DNA of 64,000 bases, taken from Kangiella marina. GTDB lineage: Bacteria > Pseudomonadota > Gammaproteobacteria > Enterobacterales > Kangiellaceae. The position numbers and the translations under genes were made by a program. Each line of letters begins with the position of its first letter. The first letter of the stretch is position 1. Positions 18,842 through 27,876 of this stretch are shown piece by piece. The DNA lies in NCBI RefSeq assembly GCF_039541235.1, contig NZ_BAABFV010000002.1, positions 682,001 through 746,000 on the forward strand, given 5' to 3'. The notes beneath the pieces were generated by a model. That model did not search any database. It was not told the origin of the DNA and worked only from the letters and a program-made list of their open reading frames with translations.

Positions 18842-19558
18842 ATGGGTAAGTTGTTGAAATTGACTTTAAGCATGTTTGGAGGAGCTTTATTAGTGGCTTG
18901 CGCCAGCACGCCGCAACAGATTGCTTTCGATGAGCCGAACTTGGACTTTACTCGTGTAGCGCAAAACCCAGAAGCTTTTACAAAAAAAGAAGTTCGTTGG
19001 GGCGGTATCGTTGCTCGAGTTGAAAACCTTGAAAAAGATACCTTAATTGAGGTTGTGAACCTGCCGCTTGGTCGTCAAGCTCGGCCGCTAGCTTCCCAGG
19101 AAACGGGGGGGCGTTTTATTGCGCGTGTCCCAGGCTTTTTGGACCCAATGATCTATAAGCAGGGCAAAGAAATCACCGTTGTTGGAATGTTATCTGAACC
19201 GATGCCAGGTAAGGTCGGTGAGCATAAGATTAATTTCCCAGTAGTTGATACACGCGGCCACCAGCTTTGGGAAGAGCGCCCTAATTATGAGTACGTTGAA
19301 GTGTATTCTGTGTGGGATCCCTACTGGTTCTATCACCGTCCTTATTATTGGCCATACCGTTACCGTTATCGTGTAATTCGCCATGATTATAGACATGACC
19401 GTCGTCGTGACTTGAATCGAGATGCGCTGAACCCTAGCACTGAAAACTATCGAGGTGTCCCAGTTGAGCCCCGTGCACGCCCAAAGCCTAATCCTCCATC
19501 AAACCCAACTCGAGAGGTTCCTAGAACCACCTCAGACAGGGTTCAAAAAATGAAGTGA
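18842..19558 (+). CDS. Slp-family outer-membrane lipoprotein
   Basis: A 238-residue member of the Slp family (starvation lipoprotein, PF03843). ATG 18842 has AAGGAG 9 nt upstream and gives a lipoprotein signal ending in LVAC (Cys20), better than the upstream TTG. The family core is visible as VRWGGIVARVENLEKDTLIEVV and GRFIARVPGFLDPMIYKQGKEITVVG. The tail from about residue 155 is unusual: it is packed with Tyr, Trp, His and Arg (YWPYRYRYRVIRHDYRHDRR) and ends in a proline-rich segment, suggesting a basic surface-exposed region. A terminator follows. The function is unknown. Confidence 0.85.
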   Translation: MGKLLKLTLSMFGGALLVACASTPQQIAFDEPNLDFTRVAQNPEAFTKKEVRWGGIVARVENLEKDTLIEVVNLPLGRQARPLASQETGGRFIARVPGFLDPMIYKQGKEITVVGMLSEPMPGKVGEHKINFPVVDTRGHQLWEERPNYEYVEVYSVWDPYWFYHRPYYWPYRYRYRVIRHDYRHDRRRDLNRDALNPSTENYRGVPVEPRARPKPNPPSNPTREVPRTTSDRVQKMK

Positions 19559-19567
19559 TAATAAGTC

Positions 19568-19599
19568 AATAAAAAAGGAGCTGAAGAGCTCCTTTTTTG
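19568..19599. terminator. Bidirectional terminator between slp-like gene and queH
   Basis: AAAAAAGGAGCT pairs with AGCTCCTTTTTT around a GAAG loop, giving A and T runs that serve both convergent genes. Confidence 0.9.
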
Positions 19600-20274
19600 T
19601 TATTCAGGTTTGTCGTGGCCGTAGAATTTGATATTACGTTTAATTCTGTCGCGGCCATTGGCTTGGCGCCAGCGGTTGGTGTCGCGAAGTGAATAAACGC
19701 ATCCGCAATACTCTTGTTGATAGAACTCTTCGCGCTTAGATATCTCAATCATGCGCTGCGCACCACCTTGTTTCCGCCAATTGAAGGTCCAATAACGTAT
19801 ATCCTCATAGCGATTGGCGGCTCTAACGCCACAGTCGTTGATTTGTTCCATGTTTTTCCAGCGGGATATCCCAAGGGTACTGGTAATCAAGTCAAAACCG
19901 TTCTCAGCCGCATACAGCGCCGTTCGTTCAAAACGCATATCGAAGCATACCGTACAGCGCGCGCCGCGCTCAGGCTCGTCCTCAAGCCCTTTAATACGGT
20001 CAAACCAGTTATCCTTGTCGTAATCGGCATCAATAAATTCTATTCCCAGCTTGTCGCAGAAACGCTTGTTTTCATTTTTACGAATTTCGTACTCTTCGAC
20101 TGGGTGAATATTAGGGTTGTAGAAAAAGACTGTCTGCTGGATTCCAGAGGCATGAACCGCTTCCATCACCTCAGCTGCACAAGGCGCGCAACAGGAGTGC
20201 ATCAAGACTTTATCTTCACCGTCAGGTGTTTCAAGTTCTGGGCGCTGGTAGTTATCGACAGAATAAGGGTTCAC
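19600..20274 (-). CDS. queH: Epoxyqueuosine reductase QueH
   Basis: Catalyses the last step of queuosine synthesis, reducing epoxyqueuosine in tRNA; QueH is a non-orthologous replacement of cobalamin-dependent QueG. The 224 residues carry the defining cysteine motifs: HSCCAPC near 28-34, RCTVCFDMR near 105-113 and YCGCVYS near 194-200. These match the Fe-S and metal sites described for the DUF208/QueH family. [10 protein letters not shown] is also typical. Its partners queA and tgt are in this window at 46381 and 47445. The opposite strand carries long open frames here, but the family match settles the strand. Confidence 0.93.
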   Translation of the reverse strand: MNPYSVDNYQRPELETPDGEDKVLMHSCCAPCAAEVMEAVHASGIQQTVFFYNPNIHPVEEYEIRKNENKRFCDKLGIEFIDADYDKDNWFDRIKGLEDEPERGARCTVCFDMRFERTALYAAENGFDLITSTLGISRWKNMEQINDCGVRAANRYEDIRYWTFNWRKQGGAQRMIEISKREEFYQQEYCGCVYSLRDTNRWRQANGRDRIKRNIKFYGHDKPE

Positions 20275-20379
20275 ACTAAACTCCGAGAGCTTAAAGCTCT
20301 GTGTATTGCTTGATAGGGCTTCTAGGGCGTAATGGTAAACCTAAGCGCCATCAGTGGCAAGCCCTTGAGCCTATATCAG

Positions 20380-21744
20380 TTATTGATTCTGGGCAAACAA
20401 AATGGCGTGTTTTGAGCGTCGAATAAAGCGAGAGAGCAACAGAATAGCTGCTATCGATAGTCCTACAATGATGCCTATCCAGAAGCCTTGAACTTTAAGT
20501 CCTTGATACTCTGCCAAGTAATAGCCAATCGGAAAGCCAAACATCCAATAGGCAACGGCCATGTAAATCATGGGGATTTTGGTGTCTTTCATGCCGCGTA
20601 AAGCGCCAGCGCTGTTGATTTGTAGCCCGTCCGAAAACTGGAAAATGGCGGCCAAGAATATCAAGCTCGCTGCTAACTGGATAAGTTCAGGGTTATCGGT
20701 ATAAAACCCGACAAAGTCATGCCTAAAGAGTAACATCAGCGTCACTGAAAGGGCTTGAAATAACACGCTGATGCCAATACCGCAGAAGCCAGCAAGGCGC
20801 ATTTGTTGGAAGTCTTGCTTACCGCGCCAGAAGCCTACTCGGGCAGTAATCGCTACTGAAAGCCCAAGAGGAACCATAAAAGCAACGGTTGCAATGTTCA
20901 TCGCGATTTGGTGCGCACCGGTTAAATCGACACCATAACGAGCGACCATAATACCTATCATGCCAAAAAGTCCGACTTCCATCAGCATCCCTACTGCGAT
21001 AGGGGTACCAATGGAAAAATATTCCTTAATTAAAGCTGTTTTGGGCCAACTGATATTCTTGAAAATATTCAAATGTTCGTAGCGACTGTTTTTGTAGGTA
21101 TAAATCAGCAAAAAAACGAACAGTAACGTCCAGACCACGCTAGTGGCATACCCAACGCCGACCGCGCCCATGGCAGGAAGACCGAATCCACCATAGATAA
21201 ACCAAGTATTAAATAAAATATTGAACGGTATCACCATAAAAGAACAGATCATGATGGCTTTGGTTGAGAAGAGCCCTTCGTTGGAGGCTCTTAACGCCAA
21301 AAATAAGAACGCAGGAATGGTTCCCCAGCTCATGGCTGTCAGGTAGTCTGCCGTAAGTCCAGATATATCAGGGGTGACCCCCATTAACAGCAAGGGTGTT
21401 TCCATGCTGCGGAGGATAAAGAAACCGACAATACCGAAAGCGATGGCTATGAATATCCCCATCTGGAATGTCTTGCCAATTTTTTTGAACTGCCCCTGGC
21501 CGTTATAATGCGAAACCATCGGGTTTAAGGCGAAGCTGAGTCCAAGGTATAGGGCAAATATAATCATGAAGGCATTGGCGCCCGTACCTACTGCTGCTAG
21601 GGCATGCTTGCTGTAGTTGCCTGCCATGACTGTATCAACCACGCCCAGGGTCATTTGTGCCAGCTGGGCAAGGATGGCTGGGATAGCAACCTTAATAAGC
21701 GCGCTACTTTCTTCACCAATTTGGCGTAGAGAATGCTTTTCCAT
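20380..21744 (-). CDS. MATE-family multidrug/cation efflux transporter
   Basis: A 454-residue inner-membrane protein with about 12 hydrophobic segments and the NorM-type MATE layout. Visible motifs are LAQMTLGVVDTVMAGNYS near 26-43, where TM1 carries Asp, GTGANAFMIIFALYLGLSFALNP and QINSAGALRGMKDTKIPM late in the protein. It would export cationic compounds using Na+ or H+. No Shine-Dalgarno sequence is visible before ATG 21744. It is 23 nt downstream of roxA on the same strand, so co-transcription is possible. The substrate cannot be told from the sequence. Confidence 0.9.
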   Translation of the reverse strand: MEKHSLRQIGEESSALIKVAIPAILAQLAQMTLGVVDTVMAGNYSKHALAAVGTGANAFMIIFALYLGLSFALNPMVSHYNGQGQFKKIGKTFQMGIFIAIAFGIVGFFILRSMETPLLLMGVTPDISGLTADYLTAMSWGTIPAFLFLALRASNEGLFSTKAIMICSFMVIPFNILFNTWFIYGGFGLPAMGAVGVGYATSVVWTLLFVFLLIYTYKNSRYEHLNIFKNISWPKTALIKEYFSIGTPIAVGMLMEVGLFGMIGIMVARYGVDLTGAHQIAMNIATVAFMVPLGLSVAITARVGFWRGKQDFQQMRLAGFCGIGISVLFQALSVTLMLLFRHDFVGFYTDNPELIQLAASLIFLAAIFQFSDGLQINSAGALRGMKDTKIPMIYMAVAYWMFGFPIGYYLAEYQGLKVQGFWIGIIVGLSIAAILLLSRFIRRSKHAILFAQNQ

Positions 21745-21767
21745 GGGAGGCTTGTCTTGTATTTACA

Positions 21768-22931
21768 CTAGCGCTTCGAACCGCAAAGCCTGAGTGCACC
21801 TAGTGCGATGCCGTGGGTTAGGAATTCGCCTAGCGGTAATCGTGGTAACTCTTCGAGATCATGTTTATTCAAGCTGTACTGCTGGTTCAGCTTTTGTAGG
21901 GCTTTTTCCAGGCCTTTAGGGAACTGGAAGTAAACGCCATTAATGAAAGTCAGTAGTGCTTGCTCATGCTCAAAATAAGCGATTCGAGCTAGAGGTTTCA
22001 GTTCTACGCCTTCCGTCATGGCTATTTCAGAAAGCTCTTGAGACTTCGGCAAGTCCACGGTATCTAAGAGTTCAGGGTATTTTAAATCGGTTACTGCTTT
22101 ACCTGCTGCGATTAAAAGTTCGCGTCGATTCAATAGCGTTTGCAGTTGATCAAGAGCCCAGTCTGGAATTTCAGAATGCAGTGCTCCGTAGGCATGGTAC
22201 TTTTTTAATTTTCCAGAGTCTTCCCACAAGCTATCGAACTCTAACGATGCCGAACTTAGTGCAGAATCAAGGATAGATCCTATGCTAGGCGCTCTAAAAC
22301 CGATGGAGTAGGTAATACTGTTACCAACCGAAACACCCCAGTGAGGCGTTCTTGGAGGAATATAAAGCACATCACCCGGATTGACGATGACATCAATCGT
22401 CGCTTCAAAGGGCTCTACTTGAGCGATTTGTGGGTGAGGGTTGATGCTACTCACTTTTTGATCTTGAAAGCCTACGCGCCATCTACGCTGGCCTTCACCT
22501 TGAATTAGGAAAACGTCATACTTATCAAGATGCGGGCCGACTCCACCATTCGCTGTCGCGAAAGAAACCATAATATCGTCTAAGCGCCAACGAGGCAGAA
22601 AGTTACAAGCTCTGGTTAATGTTTGTAAAGGCGGATGGAAGTAGTCGAGCGATTGAACCAGAAGTGTCCAGTTTTCCTCGCCCAATGTCTCAAACGTTGT
22701 CTCGTCAAGCGGTCCATGGGAAAGTTGCCAGCGTTGCTGCTGTGAGTTGTGCTGGATTAGTCTCGACTCAATATCATCATCAAGGCTGTATCCCGCTAAC
22801 TCTTCTGCGCTAATTAACGCAGGATCGTCAGTGAAGCCACCACGAATCAGTAGCGGCTTTTTCTGCCAATAGTCCGAAAGGAACTCCTCGGGACTCATTT
22901 CTCCTAGCATGTCAGCTTGCATCTTCGCCAT
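21768..22931 (-). CDS. roxA: Ribosomal protein L16 arginine hydroxylase (RoxA/YcfD family)
   Basis: A JmjC-type Fe(II)/2-oxoglutarate oxygenase; E. coli YcfD hydroxylates Arg81 of L16. The 387 residues contain the family start MSPEEFLSDYWQKKPLLIRGGF. The iron ligands are His and Asp in GPHLDKYDVFLIQGEGQRRW and the distal His in GDVLYIPPRTPHWGVSVG. A winged-helix-like C-terminal region follows. In-frame ATGs at 22931, 22922 and 22913 are all plausible starts. It lies between purB and the MATE gene on the same strand. Confidence 0.9.
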   Translation of the reverse strand: MAKMQADMLGEMSPEEFLSDYWQKKPLLIRGGFTDDPALISAEELAGYSLDDDIESRLIQHNSQQQRWQLSHGPLDETTFETLGEENWTLLVQSLDYFHPPLQTLTRACNFLPRWRLDDIMVSFATANGGVGPHLDKYDVFLIQGEGQRRWRVGFQDQKVSSINPHPQIAQVEPFEATIDVIVNPGDVLYIPPRTPHWGVSVGNSITYSIGFRAPSIGSILDSALSSASLEFDSLWEDSGKLKKYHAYGALHSEIPDWALDQLQTLLNRRELLIAAGKAVTDLKYPELLDTVDLPKSQELSEIAMTEGVELKPLARIAYFEHEQALLTFINGVYFQFPKGLEKALQKLNQQYSLNKHDLEELPRLPLGEFLTHGIALGALRLCGSKR

Positions 22932-22949
22932 AAAACTTGAGTATAACTG

Positions 22950-24323
<1,374 letters not shown>

Positions 24324-24442
24324 TTATCCGTAAAAGCTTAAATGATCTGTACTGAAAGAGTAGTACGTTAAAGGGGCTGATCATACCTTAACTGCTTGCT
24401 TTTAGCACCTTTTGTCACAACAAAAGAATTGATGATAGCCAT

Positions 24443-24470
24443 AAAAAAAGCCAGTCGAAACTGGCTTTTA
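24443..24470 (-). terminator. Intrinsic terminator after the CigR-like gene
   Basis: AAAGCCAGT pairs with ACTGGCTTT around CGAA. The T run lies on the minus strand (AAAAAAA on plus), shortly after the stop of the minus-strand gene at 24486. Confidence 0.88.
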
Positions 24471-24485
24471 GAGGTGCTTCTAAGC

Positions 24486-24968
24486 TTAGCGGATATCAAA
24501 AACGTCGAGAATCATTCTAGTACCTTCCATGACGCGAATGATTTTACCTTCAAGCTCGATAATTTTGCTGCCAACTGGGCCAACCGGTAAGCGCTCGCGG
24601 AGTTCATAGGGAATATCGCGACCGTGACGATAAATATCTACCGGCAATACTTCACCACGTTGAACTTTCATTTGCCAGCCTGGAGGCAGTTCTCCAGTGC
24701 GCTCATACTTCTTCTGAAGACCTTTTGGCAGTGTAGAACGGCCAGAGTCATAGCGATGACGGTAGTAGTAATCTCTGATTAACTCATGGTCATGGCTTGA
24801 GAAGCTGTTGTCATGACTCGGTTTCCCAGCGTTACCATTGTGTTGCTCCGCGTGGGCAGGCTTGCCCTTGTGACCTTTATCTTTATGGTCATTCTTAGCG
24901 GATACCAAAGGGCTACCCAAGGTTAGTGCAATAGCGATACTTACTGTTGTTAGTATTTGATTTCTCAT
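24486..24968 (-). CDS. Periplasmic CigR/RcnB-like protein
   Basis: A 160-residue secreted protein with a signal peptide (MRNQILTTVSIAIALTLGSP, cleavage near VSAKN). A His/Lys-rich stretch follows (NDHKDKGHKGKPAHAEQHN). The C-terminal half has the pattern LPKGLQKKYERTGELPPGWQ, RGEVLPVD, LPVGPVGSKIIELEGKIIRV and a final TRMILDVFDIR. This resembles the RcnB/CigR-type periplasmic proteins. AAGGGGA precedes the ATG. The histidines could bind metal, but this is inference. It has its own terminator. Confidence 0.7.
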   Translation of the reverse strand: MRNQILTTVSIAIALTLGSPLVSAKNDHKDKGHKGKPAHAEQHNGNAGKPSHDNSFSSHDHELIRDYYYRHRYDSGRSTLPKGLQKKYERTGELPPGWQMKVQRGEVLPVDIYRHGRDIPYELRERLPVGPVGSKIIELEGKIIRVMEGTRMILDVFDIR

Positions 24969-25065
24969 AAGTTTTCCCCTTATGCGTATTTATGTGGTTA
25001 CTATACTATTATAGCCATACTGAATACAGTCTTAATAAGTTGTACCTCACATTCGTCTAAGCCTG

Positions 25066-25074
25066 TGTTATAAT
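25066..25074 (+). promoter_or_regulatory. Extended -10 promoter of acnB
   Basis: TGTTATAAT (TG at 25066-25067, TATAAT 25069-25074) is a perfect extended -10. No convincing -35 lies 17 nt upstream. Transcription would start near 25081, leaving a leader of about 135 nt before the acnB GTG. Confidence 0.6.
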
Positions 25075-25107
25075 CAGCCGCCGATTTTTGGAGGAAGTGA
25101 TTCCAAA

Positions 25108-25167
25108 GTGCTTAAAAATTGCACAAAAGTAGCTAAAATGCCTGGATTGATAGCTAAAGGCGGCTAA
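25108..25167 (+). CDS. Possible leader peptide upstream of acnB
   Basis: A 19-residue frame starts at GTG 25108, ends at TAA 25165-25167 and would encode MLKNCTKVAKMPGLIAKGG. It is preceded by GGAGGAAG (25090-25097), which lies in the 5' arm and loop of a hairpin (TTTGGA 25087-25092 with TCCAAA 25102-25107) directly abutting the GTG. The gap from the GGAGG is long, about 10-13 nt. The peptide is lysine-rich with one cysteine. It may be a regulatory leader or chance. Confidence 0.3.
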   Translation: MLKNCTKVAKMPGLIAKGG

Positions 25168-25216
25168 ATACACTTCTTCTGTAACAGATTGAATTTGCCA
25201 ATATGAGGAAACTAGC

Positions 25217-27829
25217 GTGTTAGAAGCATACAGAAAACATGTAGCAGAACGTGCTGAGCAAGGTATTCCACCTTTGCCTTTGAGCGCCGAGCAAGTAAAT
25301 GAACTTGTTGAGTTATTGAAAAACCCACCAGCTGGTGAGGAAGAGTTTTTAGTTGAGCTATTAACTGACCGAGTACCTCCTGGTGTTGATGAGGCTGCTT
25401 ATGTAAAAGCTGGCTTCTTGGCGGCGATCGCAAAAGGTGAAGCTGAGTCTCCGTTAGTTAATAAAGAGCACGCAGTAAAACTTCTTGGCACAATGCTTGG
25501 TGGTTACAACATCGCCACGCTAGTTGAATTGCTTGATAATAACGAATTGAGCCTGCTTGCTGGTGAAAAGCTTAAAGATACTTTGTTAATGTTTGATGCT
25601 TTCCACGATGTGGCTGAAAAAGCAGATGCTGGAAATGAAGTAGCTAAAGACGTGATTAAGTCATGGGCTGAAGGTGAGTGGTTCACTAAAAAGCCAAAAA
25701 TCGACGAAAAGATCACGCTAACCGTTTTTAAAGTGCCTGGTGAGACGAATACTGATGATTTGTCACCAGCGCAAGACGCATGGTCACGTCCTGATATTCC
25801 ACTGCACTCGCTGGCAATGTTGAAGAACTCGCGTGAAGGTATCGACGCAGATAAAGAGGGTGAGATTGGCCCTATTAGCGTGATTGAAAAGCTTGAAGAG
25901 AAGGGCAACCCAATCGTTTACGTTGGTGACGTTGTGGGTACGGGTTCTTCACGTAAATCAGCTACTAACTCAGTATTATGGTTGATGGGTAACGATATCC
26001 CGCATGTACCGAATAAGCGTGCTGGCGGTTTCTGCTTTGGTAATAATATTGCTCCAATTTTCTACAACACTATGAAAGACGCTGGAGCGATGCCGGTTGA
26101 GCTTGATGTGTCGAAAATGGAGATGGGCGACGTTATCGATTTTTACCCGTATGAAGGTAAAGTCACTAAAAACGGCGACGTTATCGCTGAGTTTGAATAC
26201 GGCAGCAAAGTTATCTTTGATGAAGTCCAAGCGGGTGGTCGTATTCCTCTTATCATTGGTCGTGGTTTGACGGAACGTGCTCGTGAATACTTGGGCTTAG
26301 AAGCAACTGACTTATTCCGTAACGCGGAAGAAGTCGCTGATTCTGGTAAAGGCTTTACTTTAGCGCAGAAAATGGTTGGTCGTGCTTGTGGTCTTGAAGG
26401 CGTACGCGCTGGTCAATATTGTGTACCGAAAATGACGACGGTTGGCTCACAAGATACAACCGGCCCAATGACTCGTGATGAGTTAAAAGATTTGGCCTGC
26501 TTAGGTTTCTCTGCTGACTTAGTCATGCAATCTTTCTGTCACACAGCAGCTTACCCAAAACCTGTTGATGTGGGTACTCAGCATACGCTTCCTGATTTCA
26601 TCATGAACCGTGGCGGTGTTTCGCTTCGTCCAGGCGACGGTATTATTCACAGCTGGCTAAACCGTATGTTGCTTCCTGATACAGTAGGTACTGGTGGTGA
26701 CTCGCATACTCGTTTCCCTCTAGGCATCTCTTTCCCAGCGGGTTCAGGCTTGGTTGCTTTCGCAGCAGCGACAGGTGTTATGCCGCTTGATATGCCTGAA
26801 TCGGTATTGGTTCGTTTTAAAGGTAAGCGTCAGCCAGGCATCACGTTACGTGATTTAGTGCATGCGATTCCTTATCAAGCCATTCAAGATGGTCATCTAA
26901 CCGTTGAAAAAGCGGGTAAGAAGAACATCTTCTCTGGTCGTATTCTTGAAATCGAAGGTCTTGAAGACTTAACTGCTGAGCAAGCATTTGAACTTTCTGA
27001 TGCATCGGCTGAGCGTTCTGCTGCCGGCTGTACGATTAAGCTGAGCGATGAGTCTGTGGCTGAATACCTTGAGTCGAACATTGTTCTATTAAAGTGGATG
27101 ATTTCTAACGGTTACGGCGACCAGCGTACGCTGTCACGTCGTATCGAGAAGATGCAAGAGTGGTTGGATAATCCAAGTTTGTTGTCTGCGGATGCCGATG
27201 CTGAGTACACTGAAGTTATCGAGATCGATATGGATAACTTAAAAGAGCCAGTATTATGTGCACCGAACGATCCAGATGATGCTCGTTTATTAAGTGAAGT
27301 CGCTGGCGATAAGATCGATGAAGTGTTCATTGGTTCTTGTATGACTAATATTGGTCACTTCCGCGCGGCTGCGAAATTACTAGAAGATATTGAGGCTGGT
27401 ACGCTGCAAACACGTTTATGGATTGCGCCACCAACGAAGATGGATGAGCATCAGTTGATGGAAGAAGGGCACTACAATACGTTTGGTCGTTCAGGTGCTC
27501 GCCTTGAAATGCCGGGTTGTTCATTATGTATGGGTAACCAAGCACGTGTTGCTCCAAAGTCTACTGTAGTTTCTACGTCAACGCGTAACTTCCCGAACCG
27601 CTTAGGTCAGGGTGCTAACGTTTATTTGGCGTCTGCTGAGCTGGCTTCTGTTGCAGCTGTGATGGGCAAGCTACCGACAGTAGAAGAATATATGGAATAC
27701 GCCAATAAGATCGACTCTATGGCTGATGATATCTACGTTTATATGAACTTCCACCAAATGGAAGAGTATAAGCAGCAAGCTAATAAAGTGACGATACCGG
27801 TTAGCAACCAAGTTACCGTTGGTTCTTAA
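25217..27829 (+). CDS. acnB: Aconitate hydratase B
   Basis: Converts citrate to isocitrate in the TCA cycle. The 870 residues match AcnB length. GTG 25217 (LEAYRKHVAERAEQGIPPLP) has TGAGGA upstream. AcnB order is visible: an N-terminal HEAT-like domain, then the swivel domain (TNTDDLSPAQDAWSRPDIPLH, VVGTGSSRKSATNSV) and the catalytic domains with Fe-S cysteines in SFCHTAAYP, GSCMTNIGHF and MPGCSLCMGNQARV. GTGGDSHTRFPLGISFPAGSG is also present. It stands alone, with a leader of about 135 nt and its own terminator. In E. coli, apo-AcnB binds mRNA. Confidence 0.97.
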   Translation: MLEAYRKHVAERAEQGIPPLPLSAEQVNELVELLKNPPAGEEEFLVELLTDRVPPGVDEAAYVKAGFLAAIAKGEAESPLVNKEHAVKLLGTMLGGYNIATLVELLDNNELSLLAGEKLKDTLLMFDAFHDVAEKADAGNEVAKDVIKSWAEGEWFTKKPKIDEKITLTVFKVPGETNTDDLSPAQDAWSRPDIPLHSLAMLKNSREGIDADKEGEIGPISVIEKLEEKGNPIVYVGDVVGTGSSRKSATNSVLWLMGNDIPHVPNKRAGGFCFGNNIAPIFYNTMKDAGAMPVELDVSKMEMGDVIDFYPYEGKVTKNGDVIAEFEYGSKVIFDEVQAGGRIPLIIGRGLTERAREYLGLEATDLFRNAEEVADSGKGFTLAQKMVGRACGLEGVRAGQYCVPKMTTVGSQDTTGPMTRDELKDLACLGFSADLVMQSFCHTAAYPKPVDVGTQHTLPDFIMNRGGVSLRPGDGIIHSWLNRMLLPDTVGTGGDSHTRFPLGISFPAGSGLVAFAAATGVMPLDMPESVLVRFKGKRQPGITLRDLVHAIPYQAIQDGHLTVEKAGKKNIFSGRILEIEGLEDLTAEQAFELSDASAERSAAGCTIKLSDESVAEYLESNIVLLKWMISNGYGDQRTLSRRIEKMQEWLDNPSLLSADADAEYTEVIEIDMDNLKEPVLCAPNDPDDARLLSEVAGDKIDEVFIGSCMTNIGHFRAAAKLLEDIEAGTLQTRLWIAPPTKMDEHQLMEEGHYNTFGRSGARLEMPGCSLCMGNQARVAPKSTVVSTSTRNFPNRLGQGANVYLASAELASVAAVMGKLPTVEEYMEYANKIDSMADDIYVYMNFHQMEEYKQQANKVTIPVSNQVTVGS

Positions 27830-27841
27830 TTTACATCGGTT

Positions 27842-27873
27842 CAAAAAAGCCCGCATATTGCGGGCTTTTTTAT
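27842..27873. terminator. Bidirectional terminator between acnB and the GGDEF-EAL gene
   Basis: AAAAAAGCCCGC pairs with GCGGGCTTTTTT around ATATT. It serves both convergent genes. Confidence 0.92.
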
Positions 27874-27876
27874 AGA

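Noticed and set aside
19714-20313. Long open frame (199 codons) on the plus strand
   Set aside because: It lies antisense to queH, whose cysteine motifs and family match are unambiguous; the translated product has no recognisable domain.
25076-25165. Long-range pairing AGCCGCC (25076-25082) with GGCGGCT (25159-25165) in the acnB leader
   Set aside because: Transcription from the extended -10 at 25069-25074 would start near 25081, so the left arm would mostly be absent from the RNA.
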